From assembly GCA_021292105.1 (NCBI GenBank), contig CM037874.1, positions 56,646,539 through 56,710,538 of the forward strand: a stretch of DNA of 64,000 nt, written 5' to 3'. Under the pieces are notes generated by a model that had not been told where the DNA came from, made no database searches, and saw only the letters and a program-made list of their open reading frames with translations. Position 1 is the stretch's first letter; each line of letters starts with the position of its first letter. Positions 9,853 through 22,700 of the stretch are shown here, piece by piece. The position numbers and the translations under genes are program-made. The DNA is from Anadara kagoshimensis. Taxonomy: Eukaryota > Mollusca > Bivalvia > Arcoida > Arcidae.

Positions 9853-12800
9853 CTGAAATAGAAGGACTGATTGATTGATTGAATGATTGACATTGGAATA
9901 AAAGGATTGATTGATTGATTGATTGATTGATTGACATTGAAATAAAACGATTGATTGAATGATTGATTGACATTGTAATAAAAGGATTGATTGATTGATT
10001 GAATGAATGATTGACATTGGAATAAAAGGATTGATTTATTGATTGATTGATTGAATGATTGACATTGGAATAAAAGGATTGATTGATTGATTGATTGACT
10101 GATTGATTGAATTAAATATTAGCTTTTTTTCCAAAATGAAGAATGAACAACCCTTGCATGTATTAATCTATTATGGACCTCTCTGGAGGAAACTGTTCTC
10201 CTATAGTGTTGTCTGGAGAGGTATAGTACTCGAGCCGATAGGGGAGGTCACAATCCCTTTCCAGACAACATTATAAAAGAACTGTTCCCGAGGGAGATGT
10301 TCATAATAGATTTAGTACATCACATGTTTTTGTTTTAATTAATTTCAATTTCATTCAAAATCATTTATTTTCAACTGTAATAATAAATAAACAAATAAAT
10401 AAATAAATCTACAATTAATCTCAACAGTAAAGCTTTTTCACACATATCTACAAATAATAAAGTATAGTCCCTCACTTCAGGGGTATAGTCCTGTTGCTAT
10501 GTGTTGGCAAGGACAGATGATTTCTACATTAAACAGTATTCATGTAGTTATCGAATGATTGTCCAACAAATTAACATGTGATGTACTAAATTCAAATATA
10601 TAACTGGTATATTGATAAGAAATACTCAACCTTTGCCCATGGAGTATCGTTAAGTAATACACACACAAGAGTTCACCTAATCCACAGTATGATATATTTG
10701 CCGTAAGTGAAGGTCAGTCAGTGTGTTATTGGATGTTATTATACCTCACATATATTAAAACACTTTTCATTGGATGTTTTCCAATCACATGACATGTAAT
10801 AAATGAGATGTTTCCCACAGAATCACTGTCAGCGTGTGGCAACCTCTCACAGACATGTGATAACCTCTCACCAGCCATGTGATAATACTATTATCACCCA
10901 ATGATAACACGGTACAAGGGAAACAACTCGTACAACAGAACTGTGTTGTCATTTGGTAAACAATAACAATGGCGGCCAGTCGTTTTTTTGCAGTTCGTCT
11001 GAAGCGGACTTGGAATTAATTATGTATGACAAAGATGCAGAAAACACAAAAAGGGTCACCTAAGCTTCAGTGAAAATACTGGAAATGTATTTGATGGAAA
11101 CAGAATGAGAGTTATACCTAGATCTTACTCCCAAGAGACCCATGCACAGCTACTGTGGAATCTCTTGCAGGCGAGCGTAAAAGGGTGGTTGAAAGTTGAA
11201 CTGGTAGCGTTTAATTTAATTTAAAATTTAAATATTGTTTGTGTCATTTTACATGGTAAGCTTTGTTTCGGTATAATAAAATAATAATTGCCCTCTAGGT
11301 ATGTGGACATCCAGAATTGTCACCCTTCAGAAGGGTTCCCTCGGGTGACAACCCTTCTGTCGGGTGACATTTCTGGATGTCCACATACCTAGAGGGCAAT
11401 TATTGTATAATATACTGCAAGAGTTCAGTAGTTAAGTAATGATGTTTAACTTCCCAGTCAAGAATATTACTCTTATATCGAGACATTGCCAGCTGAAGAC
11501 AGGGGTGCAGAAATTTAGCTTTCATGTTGCACTGATCCCATTATACAGCAGGGTTCGTTATCATGCCAAGCCCATTGTGACACGGGACCACGTTTATTTT
11601 TAGTTCCCATTCAAAAGAACTGTGAACTTTCTTTTTGTAATGCAGAGTGCTTGGCAAAAGAACAGTCAAGTCTTGTGTCAGATTCGGTCAGGGTTTGAAC
11701 CAACAACCTCCCACTTACTGAGCTAAAGCAATGGTTACATATTGCAAGAATCGTCATTTCAGGATATTTGCATCCTTTTATTTACGTGTTTTTAAGATTG
11801 ACAAGAATATAACTGGAACGTCAAAATCAAAGAAACACAGAAAAATAAACACAAAAATAAAACCAACACAGAAATAAGATATAAAAAAATAAAACGAACT
11901 CAAAAATAAGATGAACAGGAAAATTTCCCGTCTTACAGTACGATACTTACTGCCTCATAGTCATTTGCCGTCTCTATATACATATTTATACATAATGTAC
12001 CATCAGAGTTTATCTCCCAGTCTTGTATTTGCTGTAAAAATAAAAAAAAATCATAGTGAAGTTTGACAGTAATATAAACGGCAAGGGGTTCAAATTAGGT
12101 TTTGCAATGGAATTAGGTCCAGAACCTTTTTTGCCTTTATTTTTACCAGGTCCCATATAAAGTTTGGAAAGTCCAACATCATCATTGAAAAGTCCATGTG
12201 TAATAATGTTATCTGAAAGCAAAAACTGACAGGTCCTTTGTAGTTTAAACTAAAACTGTCTCTTGAGAGCCAAATACATGTACCCCCCCCCCCCCCCCCC
12301 CCCCCACCAACCCCAATTTTATGTTTTCCCGCAAGCTTGACCTTTGACTTTGCACAAAATTTTAATATGCAACACATCGTTTCATGTTGGTTTACATTTG
12401 TGCCAAGTTTAATATCAAATCCATCTATAGACATGGAAGATATGGAGCAGACACACAGACAGACAGAATAATTCCTATATACCCCCCCTCCCCTTAACTT
12501 TGTTTGTGGGGAGTAAAATAACAAGGGTCAGAAATAAAATCAACAGGTCCCGGACCTCGGAATCACAGATAATTACATAATTACATCCTCTTCTGGTAAC
12601 CACCTGGAAACAGACAGACAGGAGGACATACATATCAAAAACAAACATACTTATCCATTTCCGAATCACAATCCAGAAGCAAAGTAAAAACTTTGGAACT
12701 GACAAGTTAGGTTAGACACGTGAACTTCCACCAGGGAAGTGAGGCCGGGTGCTCCAGAAGGGTAAGCACCTCCTGTTTAGCTAGCTACACCCGTCACGTG

Positions 12801-15800
12801 TGTAATCAAAATTGTGTGAAAGGAACATGGAACTATGAGACGTCAAATATATCCAAGGCAATCCTGTTTTAATAAAAATAGAGGTTATCATACATTACCA
12901 GTATTACCCTGCCACTGTGTGGTTACCACACATTACCAGTATTACCCTGCCGCTATGTTGTTACCACACATTACCAGTATTACCCTGCCACTATGTGGTT
13001 ACCACACATTACCAGTATTACCCTGCCACTATGTGGTTACCACACATTACCAGTATTACCCTGCCGCTATGTTGTTACCACACATTACCAGTATTACCCT
13101 GCCACTGTGGTCACCACACATTACCAGTATTACCCTGCCGCTATGTTGTTACCACACATTACCCAGTATTACCCTGCCGCTATGTGGTTACCACACATTA
13201 CCAGTATTACCCTGCCGCTATGTGTGTTACCATACATTACCAGTATTACCCTGCCACTGTGTGGTTACCACACATTACTAGTATTACCCTGCCGCTATGT
13301 TGTTACCACACATTACCCAGTATTACCCTGCCGCTATGTTGTTACCACACATTACCCAGTATTACCCTGCCACTGTGTGGTTACCATACATTACAGTATT
13401 ACCCTGCCACTATGTGGTTACCACACATTACCAGTATTACCCTGCCGCTATGTTGTTACCACACATTACCCAGTATTACCCTGCCACTGTGTGGTTACCA
13501 TACATTACCAGTATTACCCTGCCACTATGTGGTTACCACACATTACCAGTATTACCCTGCCGCTATGTTGTTACCACACATTACCCAGTATTACCCTGCC
13601 ACTGTGTGGTTACCATACATTACCAGTATTACCCTGCCACTATGTGGTGGGTAATAAAAGCTTCTGGTCTGTATTTCATTTATCTTGTCCTTTCATTAAG
13701 CATTTTTCTAAATCTGGTGAGACTGACAAATATAGCACTGTACTTACTGGGTATAGTAGATATGGCAATCGTTTTGGCAAAAAATCCAAAAGTTTCTCCC
13801 AGATACATTCCTTAGCTAGCTCATATGGCCCAACATCTGTCACCAGACTGCTATGGTATTCCCAATCTCCTGGTTTTGCTTGACTGAATAAATAATTCTG
13901 AAATACATATGAATATATTTTCAAAACTACTGTAACCCTTTGCAGTTTATGTTTATCCTCAATTAGAACAAGAGAATCACAGTGCAGCATACTGTATATT
14001 GCTTTATTTTCAAGGTGTCAAATTTTTGCGGTCTTCTCAAGCAACATTACTGGAAGCTTTAAAATGCTGTATTTTTTGCGGCGGTTTTATTTTCACGGAA
14101 ATATACTGTACCGTGAATATAGCTGAAATAAAACCACAGCGAAATATAAGCATTATACAGTATAATATGTCTGTCAAAACTATGACTACTTAAGGCCACA
14201 AACATTTAATATCATATACCTGTAAAATAAGTGGTAAAGGGGGCATAACTCCATTAAAAATTCCATCCGCATCAGAATTTTACAATATGAACACTTTTTG
14301 GGCCATAATACACACACACACTAGCTTAGGTCACAAATTCAATGTTAAAAGATGGGAATAGGATGAGTTATCATAATTGATGATCAAAACTGCTCAATAT
14401 GCACTTTTTAGCAGCTAAGGTCACAAACTCAATGTTATCAGCTTGACAGATGGGCATTATCATAATGTTATCTTTATTGATGATAGGAACTGCTCAAATA
14501 ACTAATAATCAGAAATAATTGATAATGTGACTGATGCATAGAAAATGAACAAAATATGTAATTTCAGATAATTTTGAACTGGGATTTTCATTTTCCATTT
14601 AAATCATCTTCCAGTTATTTAATGATTTTCGTTTCAAAATGCAGAGTGCATGGCAAACGAACAGTCATCATCTATTTTTCACATCTTGCTCAGACCTGGA
14701 AGAAGTTCGAACCCATGACCTCCCATATATGAAGTTAAGACTACCAGTTAAGTTATCAAAGTGGTACACTCATTAAGACATTGCAGTTGGAAAATAGAAA
14801 TAGTTTTTATAAAACTGGCAAATGATTCAATGGTTAGCAGCCCAAAATTTTATTATGAAGGAAACATTTTATGCACTGAGCATTTCCACGGCTGGAAAAT
14901 AAAAAATCAGGATCCAGTTTCACAATCATTCCTTAACTTAGATTTCTGGCAACTTTTGATAATATTGTGTGCTACTACAAATAAAGAAGTTTCAAAATAA
15001 TTAGATACATTTGGCGGGAAACAGTATCAGGACGGAGCTGTGTCTGCATCTTTTGATTGGTGTTATCAGTGTTATTGGTGTTTTGATTGGTGTTATCAGT
15101 GACGTAATCAACAATGAAATGTGAACAGTCTGTGCCAATTCACTGCCCCGCAGACACGAAGCGGTCCTGATACTGTTTCCCGCCATATGCATCTCATTAG
15201 AATATTGATGTTTTAATCTCAGCGTAATCTTCAAAATGATGCTTTAAATTTCTAAATATCTAAAAAAAATAATGAGGTTTGAAATTTGCCAGATTAAAGT
15301 TAATGAAAGTCTTAGTTAAAGAATGATTTTAAAACTGGGGGCCTGACGTTCCAATTGACCTTAATCTTTTACTTGCCTCAAGTTCTTCGACTCCATCTCC
15401 ATCTATAGCTGATATCATGAACACATTACTGAAATTTGACCACCCTGGCTCTCTCGGTGTCACACTTTTTAATTTTGTCATGCATACACTATACTCTTCA
15501 TGTATATTACTTTGTTTAAAGTTTTCATCTTCATTTCCATCATTCGGAGAGTTTTCCGAGGTTTCTTCCGAGTCAGATTCTTGATCTGTGTTGGAATCAA
15601 TTATATCACTGCTAGAATCCTCATTATCCTCTTGTGATTCTGTCAAACTTTTTTGTGACAATGATTCACGATTCGAGTCAAAGTCAGAACTTGCTTGTTC
15701 ATTTGTTTGATTTAATGCTTTTTTCAAACCTTTTTTTGCCCTAGATGGTTTATAAATCCAATTTCTACCATCAACTTGTGACTTGTCTTTATTTTTTTCA

Positions 15801-16679
15801 TTCAAATAATTTTCATATCTGTCAAATATTTCCTTTATTTTTTCTTTTTCTTCTTTTTCTTTTGGTTTCTTCTGCTGTTTTACTTTTTTGGTAGTGAGTG
15901 ACTGACCATCAACTACCCCCTGTGTAAGAACATCCGTAACATTTAATAGCACTTGTTTGTTTTTCACAATGTCACACTGAAAAATAAATCCAAAAGTAAA
16001 ATGTTAGTTTAAGTTACACTTTTTACACTTATACAAGTACATAACAACCAACGGTAACCATGGTACACAGAAAAAACCATTCATAAAGTAAAATGGAGCT
16101 TGCTGCTGTAACACGTGATACCCTCTAACATTTGTTTTATTTCCATTGGATATGGAATAGTATCAGTTTAAGTTTTCCTGTAAAAGCGACTTTATTCCGG
16201 GAATCTGTGATGTACGTGTTTTTCAAATGTCCAACACAAACGTTAAGAAGTATTGATCAAATGGTACAGTGACAAACCCCATTGCTAATTCACACTGAAT
16301 GACTTTAAAGGGGAGTCCGCGGTAGTTCCTACCACCTAAAATGATTAATGGCTTTCTTTCTGATGACAAGAGGGTGAAGCTAATAATAGCAACACATTGT
16401 GTTTGTAAACATTAAGCACATGGGTACACAGACCAGTATAAAGGGGTATTCAGATACAGAGAAAGTACTGTGAATGGTCTTATTATAGGGCATGATAAAA
16501 AACAGTGAAATTAAAACTTTTAAAGCAAAATGAAAATAAGTTTTTAAATTCAATTTATATTACCGGTAATTGCACTAATTGAAGTGATTTATATCTATAA
16601 AATAAATAAAACATGTTACCTATTTAATGAGAAGTTTTGCCATTTAGCTGTGGATTGTATACATTGGAATTTTTTAAGA

Positions 16680-16729
<50 letters not shown>

Positions 16730-19700
16730 GCATGAAAGTCCAAACTGTTTTATTTTTATCATTTCAAATGTTAAGTTTATTATCAGAAGATGTCACATTT
16801 TTAAGTTCAAGTTGATATAATGCATATTTTCTAACATCATTTTAATAAAAAATGTTTACCAGAATATATTTCCTTCATGCCAAGGTATTAATAATTATAT
16901 TCTGATTTTCTCAATTGCTTTTGCTTAATTCACTATTCAGAAACAGATGGATCACTTTACAATCTTTAATTTGTTGGTAATAACAATTAAGAGGATAAAG
17001 AATGTCATTTCTCTTTTCATCCCAACTGTTTATTTCAATACCAATTGTAATCTTTTAGAAATCCGTTTCCCGAGGTAAAATCACTTCCTAAACTTTGTAA
17101 ATAACAGTAAGAATGATTTATGTCCTCATGGTATGGCTAACACCAGCTGACAATGTCAACATCCATTTTAGGTGGGAAAGCTATTGAATTGTCCAGTGTG
17201 TATTTGTAAAGTTTATTTGTCATTTATTTAAAAAATAGTGGATTATATAGACTTTAGAAAGGAAGATACTTTGTAAGAAAGGAAACTAACTTATTCAATA
17301 AGTTATGTAATGTTTTAATCTACCATTTGTTGTTTACCAGAAGTTCAGTGTCAGGATTGGATTTTAATCATTTAGAAATTAAAATTGTGCAAATAAAGAG
17401 AATTTGATATGTTCTACACTTGTACAATTTGTTAAATTTAATGTCTTACCATAATCCAGTAATAATATTGGAATGTTTAGGGATGATGTAGATGACAAAA
17501 ACAATATTAAAGAGGTCAAGTTATTGTATACTCAGACAGTGGAACTTTGTCACAAATAATCATTGAATATACAATTAGAAAAGCATGTTTTTATGCTGCT
17601 AAGGCACTAGCTGGTCAGTCTAAAAACAGGTAATTTGAATGTGTGATGTCCAGGAATTGTATTGAAAAATCACATCTCAATCAACTTCTAACTTAATTGT
17701 GCAAAACACAAACCATTGTTGATATCACTGCAAGGATAAAAACGTTTTACTATCATAAATTAGATAAATAATAACCATAAATGGATTTATACATAAAATC
17801 TGGATTTCTCATTGGTGAGTTGTTATTTATATACATATATTTGCATTATAAATTTAGTGTATTGATTCTGTTTTTAGTCAAACATAATTTAATCAGTTAT
17901 TGTCTAGAAAGCACATGGTGTTGTTTTGGTCACATGGCCTAGTTGAAAGTTCACATATTCCATATATGGAACGGGTTTATTTGAATCATCTCCTGCTTCA
18001 AATATTTACAGTGTGATTACATTTTAATTACAGAATTTTCAAACACATTCAGATGAGTTTGCATGCCAAAAATTGAAACTATGAACAATTTTTTGACAAT
18101 AGTTACTGAAAAAAATCTTGCCCTGTCATGAAAGGTGCAAGAAACTGAGACATTTTCAAATTAGGCTCCTCCCATTTCCTTTTATACTGCTGGCCCGGCT
18201 TTAATGAAATGATGTTTACAGCATAAGTGGGGTGGTGGAGAATTGGAGTTTTACAACACAGTCAAGAATCTTTTGACTTATTTCAGGGTTGTCCGTTCAT
18301 AGTTGATGGAGGAACCAGGAGTGCCTGGAAAAAACCACAGACCTTTTCCAGTGATAAACCCTCTCACACTAGGATCAGCCTGGAATTGGGTTCAAACCCC
18401 AGCGGTGAGAGACGCTGTGACCCATTACTGCATGTTTCAGATCACCTGACCACTGAGATCTCTAAGCAGAAGTCTTTTGCTCATTTTTAAGTATTTCAGA
18501 AACACCTGTAGAACTATCTATACAAGTTATTTTGCTTTGCCGTTACAAAGAATATAGTCCAAAATGACTTAATACTGCTCAAGCATAGACAATGTAAGTT
18601 ATACAGGGTTTTGGCAGGTTACACGGTCCCATATACTATGTCCAAGAGTTATGTACCCTGAGCGGCAAGATTCATAAATATCACTCTTCAAAGTGGTATT
18701 AGTTTGGTCATTTTCACTTTAAATTTATATTCTGTGTGACTTATGTATGCTGATGTCACATTTGTTCATCGTAACTTGCCTTCCGTGATGTACAAGTTAC
18801 TTCCCTTCTACTGCTAAACATTGCATGCATTTATGTTGATTTGAGTTGAGTAATGGTGTTTAACATCCCAGTCAAAAATATGTCACTTATAATGAGACAT
18901 CAACAGTTTTAGGGGGAAGATGCAGGAATTTTGCCTATACAGTGTGCTGATGGCACTATATACAGCAGGGTTCTTTATGTTTGAAGCCTACCATGACACA
19001 GGACCTCGTTTTTTTAAGTTCCCATCCGAAAAACTGACTTTTCATTTCGTAATGCAGAGTGTCTAGCGAAAGAACAGTCACTACCAACTTTAAAGTCTTG
19101 GGTTAGACCAGGTCTGGGTTCAAACCCACCACCTCCCACTTACCTTGAGAGCACTCTATACCCTGTCACAATTCTTTGGGATGGGAACTTAAAATAAATA
19201 ATGTCCCATGTCACAGTAGACTTGGCAAAATAAAGAACCCTGTTGTAAAATGTGATCATTGCAATGCACAGGCAAAATTTCTGCACCTTCGCCTATGGCT
19301 GACATCGTCTCAATATAAGTGAAATATTCTTGACTGGGACATTAAACACCATTACTCTCTCTCTCTCTCTCTCTCTCTCCTTACCTTATTGAGAACAAGT
19401 ATTGAGGGTATGTGTGGATTAAGATGAAGAATTCTTAGAATATGTTCGTTTAACTGAGTCCTCGTAAATCTGTTTTCAGCATCAACAAGCACAGTCACTA
19501 CAAAATATAAAACAGTACATTAGTTCACATATCAGTGTTAAAGGAGTCAGTATGATAAACCATTATTCAATCCTAAAATACAATGGAAACTGAAAATTGT
19601 TTTAAGGACTGACTGTCATTTATTCCTGGTTCATCAAGTAATGAACCAGATTTTACAGCTAGTGAATCTGATGAACTGCAAAGCAAACAAAATCAAGGTG

Positions 19701-22700
19701 TACCCAAGAAATTGTAATAGCACAGAATTACAGTATGTTAGAAAAGTGAAATTTCAAAGACCATTACTCTGTCAAAACTGATCTAAATTGAGGCTAAGTC
19801 AAGCTTGACTTGTAGGCCAAGGTATTTATAACATATCAATCTAATATCTCAATAAATAAGGAAAAAAGTGAGGACAGACAGATAGGAAACATAGCACTGC
19901 CATGCTGTTGTATGGCGTAGTTGGGAAAATGTTGTGGCAAGACAGAATATAGCCGAAAATCGAGTGGGGGGTTCGATCTATGCATAATCCGACGGATGTT
20001 TTTTGGAAAAAGAAACAATGTACCAAACCCTGTATAGCTAAATTAAATGGTAGAAAATAATAATTTCATAAATATATGAAAAAGACAATCAGTAATTAAA
20101 ATTTAATAAAGTCGTACCCGATGGTTTTGTCATTTCAGATAGAGAGAGTTTTGCAGACCCTACCGTCGCTATGAGGGGGTACATTCTAGCGGTTGTATGT
20201 AACTGGATCATTTGCTGTTAAATCTGGGTTTTAATAAACTGCTGATTATCACTCACAATATTCCGGTTTCATGTTAATGGTGAAGTATTTAAAATCCACA
20301 TGTGGCCATTTGCACACAACACTGTACTAATTATCTCCCTTTCACGAAAGTGAAATCTAATCGATAAACAGTTTTAAAATATCATATGACACAATTGCCT
20401 CAACATCAAAATATGTTATCATACCCTTCAAAATAAATTTAAATTACCGTAATTTCATGAAGAATTGATTAAATCAACCTGCCATTGCTGTTTATTTCAT
20501 AAAAAGTTACGATTTTACATTGTAGGACGCAAACTTCTCGGACTACTTATTGTAAACACGAGATCAGTTCGCCAAATTGCAGAAATTATTAGATGCATCC
20601 CGTCGCAATATTTTACTAGATTCCGAAATGCATTCCAAAAATTTATTCCAAATGTGCATATGTAACCAAATGCATTACCCATCTCAGAATACATATCTCA
20701 CGATAAAACAGATATATTTCTTTCACGCCCATTTACCAGGCGCACTATTTCCATGCGTACTCATATCTTATAATTTCATAGCAAAGAAGCCCGATATCTT
20801 GGAAGAAAGCGATAGCAAAGTGCGCGTTCACTATCGTGAAACGCCGTACAAAAAAACTATAGTCCATTTCCAGTTTCACCCGGATTGGATTTATAAAATT
20901 CACAATATTATTAACCATCTTACCTAAATCAGCTTCATCCAGACTTCTTAAAGGATCAATCATCATAGTTTTATCGTGGTAACGTCTGAAATGTAAAATG
21001 GAAATTTTATTTTAATAAATGACATTTGCTCATTAAGACAATTTTACACACATCATCCTTGTAGTCTTTGAATTCAAATATACCACTTTATACTGGCAAT
21101 ATCACTGTACACATCAGCTAGTTTTCAACAAATTTAAAATTTAAAATTATAAGTAATCAATTTTTCCAAAATTTGTGATAATAAACTGTACAGCTAAAAA
21201 TATTTGTGAGTAGAACTTTTTAGGTTTAACTTTCCAAAACATGTTCATATGTACTTACTTATGGGGTTGATTAGCTGATAGGTAAGCCCATTTATATTTT
21301 TGAACATACAGAAAACTAAATGGTGTACTTATATTCACAGATGAGACTTGACCGTGAAAATCATGAATATTAAAACACGGCAAATATTTCTCGTTATACA
21401 GTCATCCTTTTTAAATATTTTTTCTCAAATTTACTAAAATAGGTTACTTTTGGAAAGAATTTCTCAAAATTGGTAGCCATTGATGGTTTTGAAGTTTTAA
21501 TTACTTCATACAAATTTTCGTTAATTTGGCAGTCAAAAACTTTTCCATGAAAATTTGTACCATGTGTAAGATAATACATTAAAGTACATATCCAACATCC
21601 ATATTGTCTGTAGACAGAACCACATGTGCTTACACCCTATAGTCTGTTTCATTATTTTTAACCTCATAGTCACTTTCATAAATATGTGAATGCTTACACC
21701 CAGCAAAAAGGTTGGAAATTCAAAAACGCTGAAATTTGACCCCATGAAATTAGGTACATTAACAAATTTATGTTAATAACTTACCTTCTTTCAGCTAAAT
21801 TTCTGGCTCCTGGAGTATCCAAGAATACCTACAAAATAAATTATAAATTAATATCTATTACCACTATGGTAGATCAGTTGGTAGAGTTCTCACTTTGTAT
21901 GTGGGAGTTGGTGGGTTCAAACCAGCCAGGTCTAACAAAGACTATAAAAAAATGTAGTGATTGTTCTTTCGCCAAGCACTCAACATTTAGACATGAAAGT
22001 CAAATGGTCCTTCAGAAGAGACCTTAACCTGATGCCCTGTGTCATGGCAGGCATACCCTCTCTGCACACTGCCCTGAGCACACTACAAGAGTAAAAATTT
22101 CTGCCACTTTACCTATAGCTGGTGACATCTTGATATAAGTAACATATTCTTGAATGGAATTTAAACCCCATTCAACCACTTAAATTAATCAACAATACTT
22201 ATTCTTGGTGAAACAGAGGGGGTTCCATTAAGTCTGGGACTGCTCGATTTTTTTATAATTTCGGTCCGACAGTGGAGTGGTTTATGTCCCAGTCAAGATT
22301 ATTTTTCACTTATATTGAGGCAATCAGTTCTGGGATGGAGCAGGAAACCAGACTGCTAAGACAAAACCACAACTTGGTAAAGGGAATTGAATGAAAATTT
22401 GTCTGAGTGGGATTCAAACCTAGGCCATGAGAGACACTGTGGTCCCCACTTCAAACCACTCGGGTACTGTGGCCCCCCTCTAAAGATGGAGGTAGCTATG
22501 TTTAAATGAAATGGCATTTATTATCAAGACCTGTATCAACTGCCACCGTCTTGTGTGTCATTTAAAATTTGTATGTCATCTTGTGTCATCTAAAATGTGT
22601 CATCTTGTATGTTATCAATTTGTGTCATCTTGTGTCATCTACATTTTGTCATCTTGTGTGTCATCTACATTTTGTGTGTCATTTAATAAAACTTAAATTG

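Noticed and set aside
12835-13883. Several 148-296-codon plus-strand frames.
   Set aside because: They read the 38-bp minisatellite in three frames with the same peptide words; the tail overlaps ERAL1 exon 9 antisense.
20465-20927. Open frames of 66 and 116 codons in ERAL1 intron 6.
   Set aside because: Overlapping frames on the plus strand with no recognisable family and no splice evidence; the minus-strand frame at 20745-20966 is readthrough from ERAL1 exon 6.
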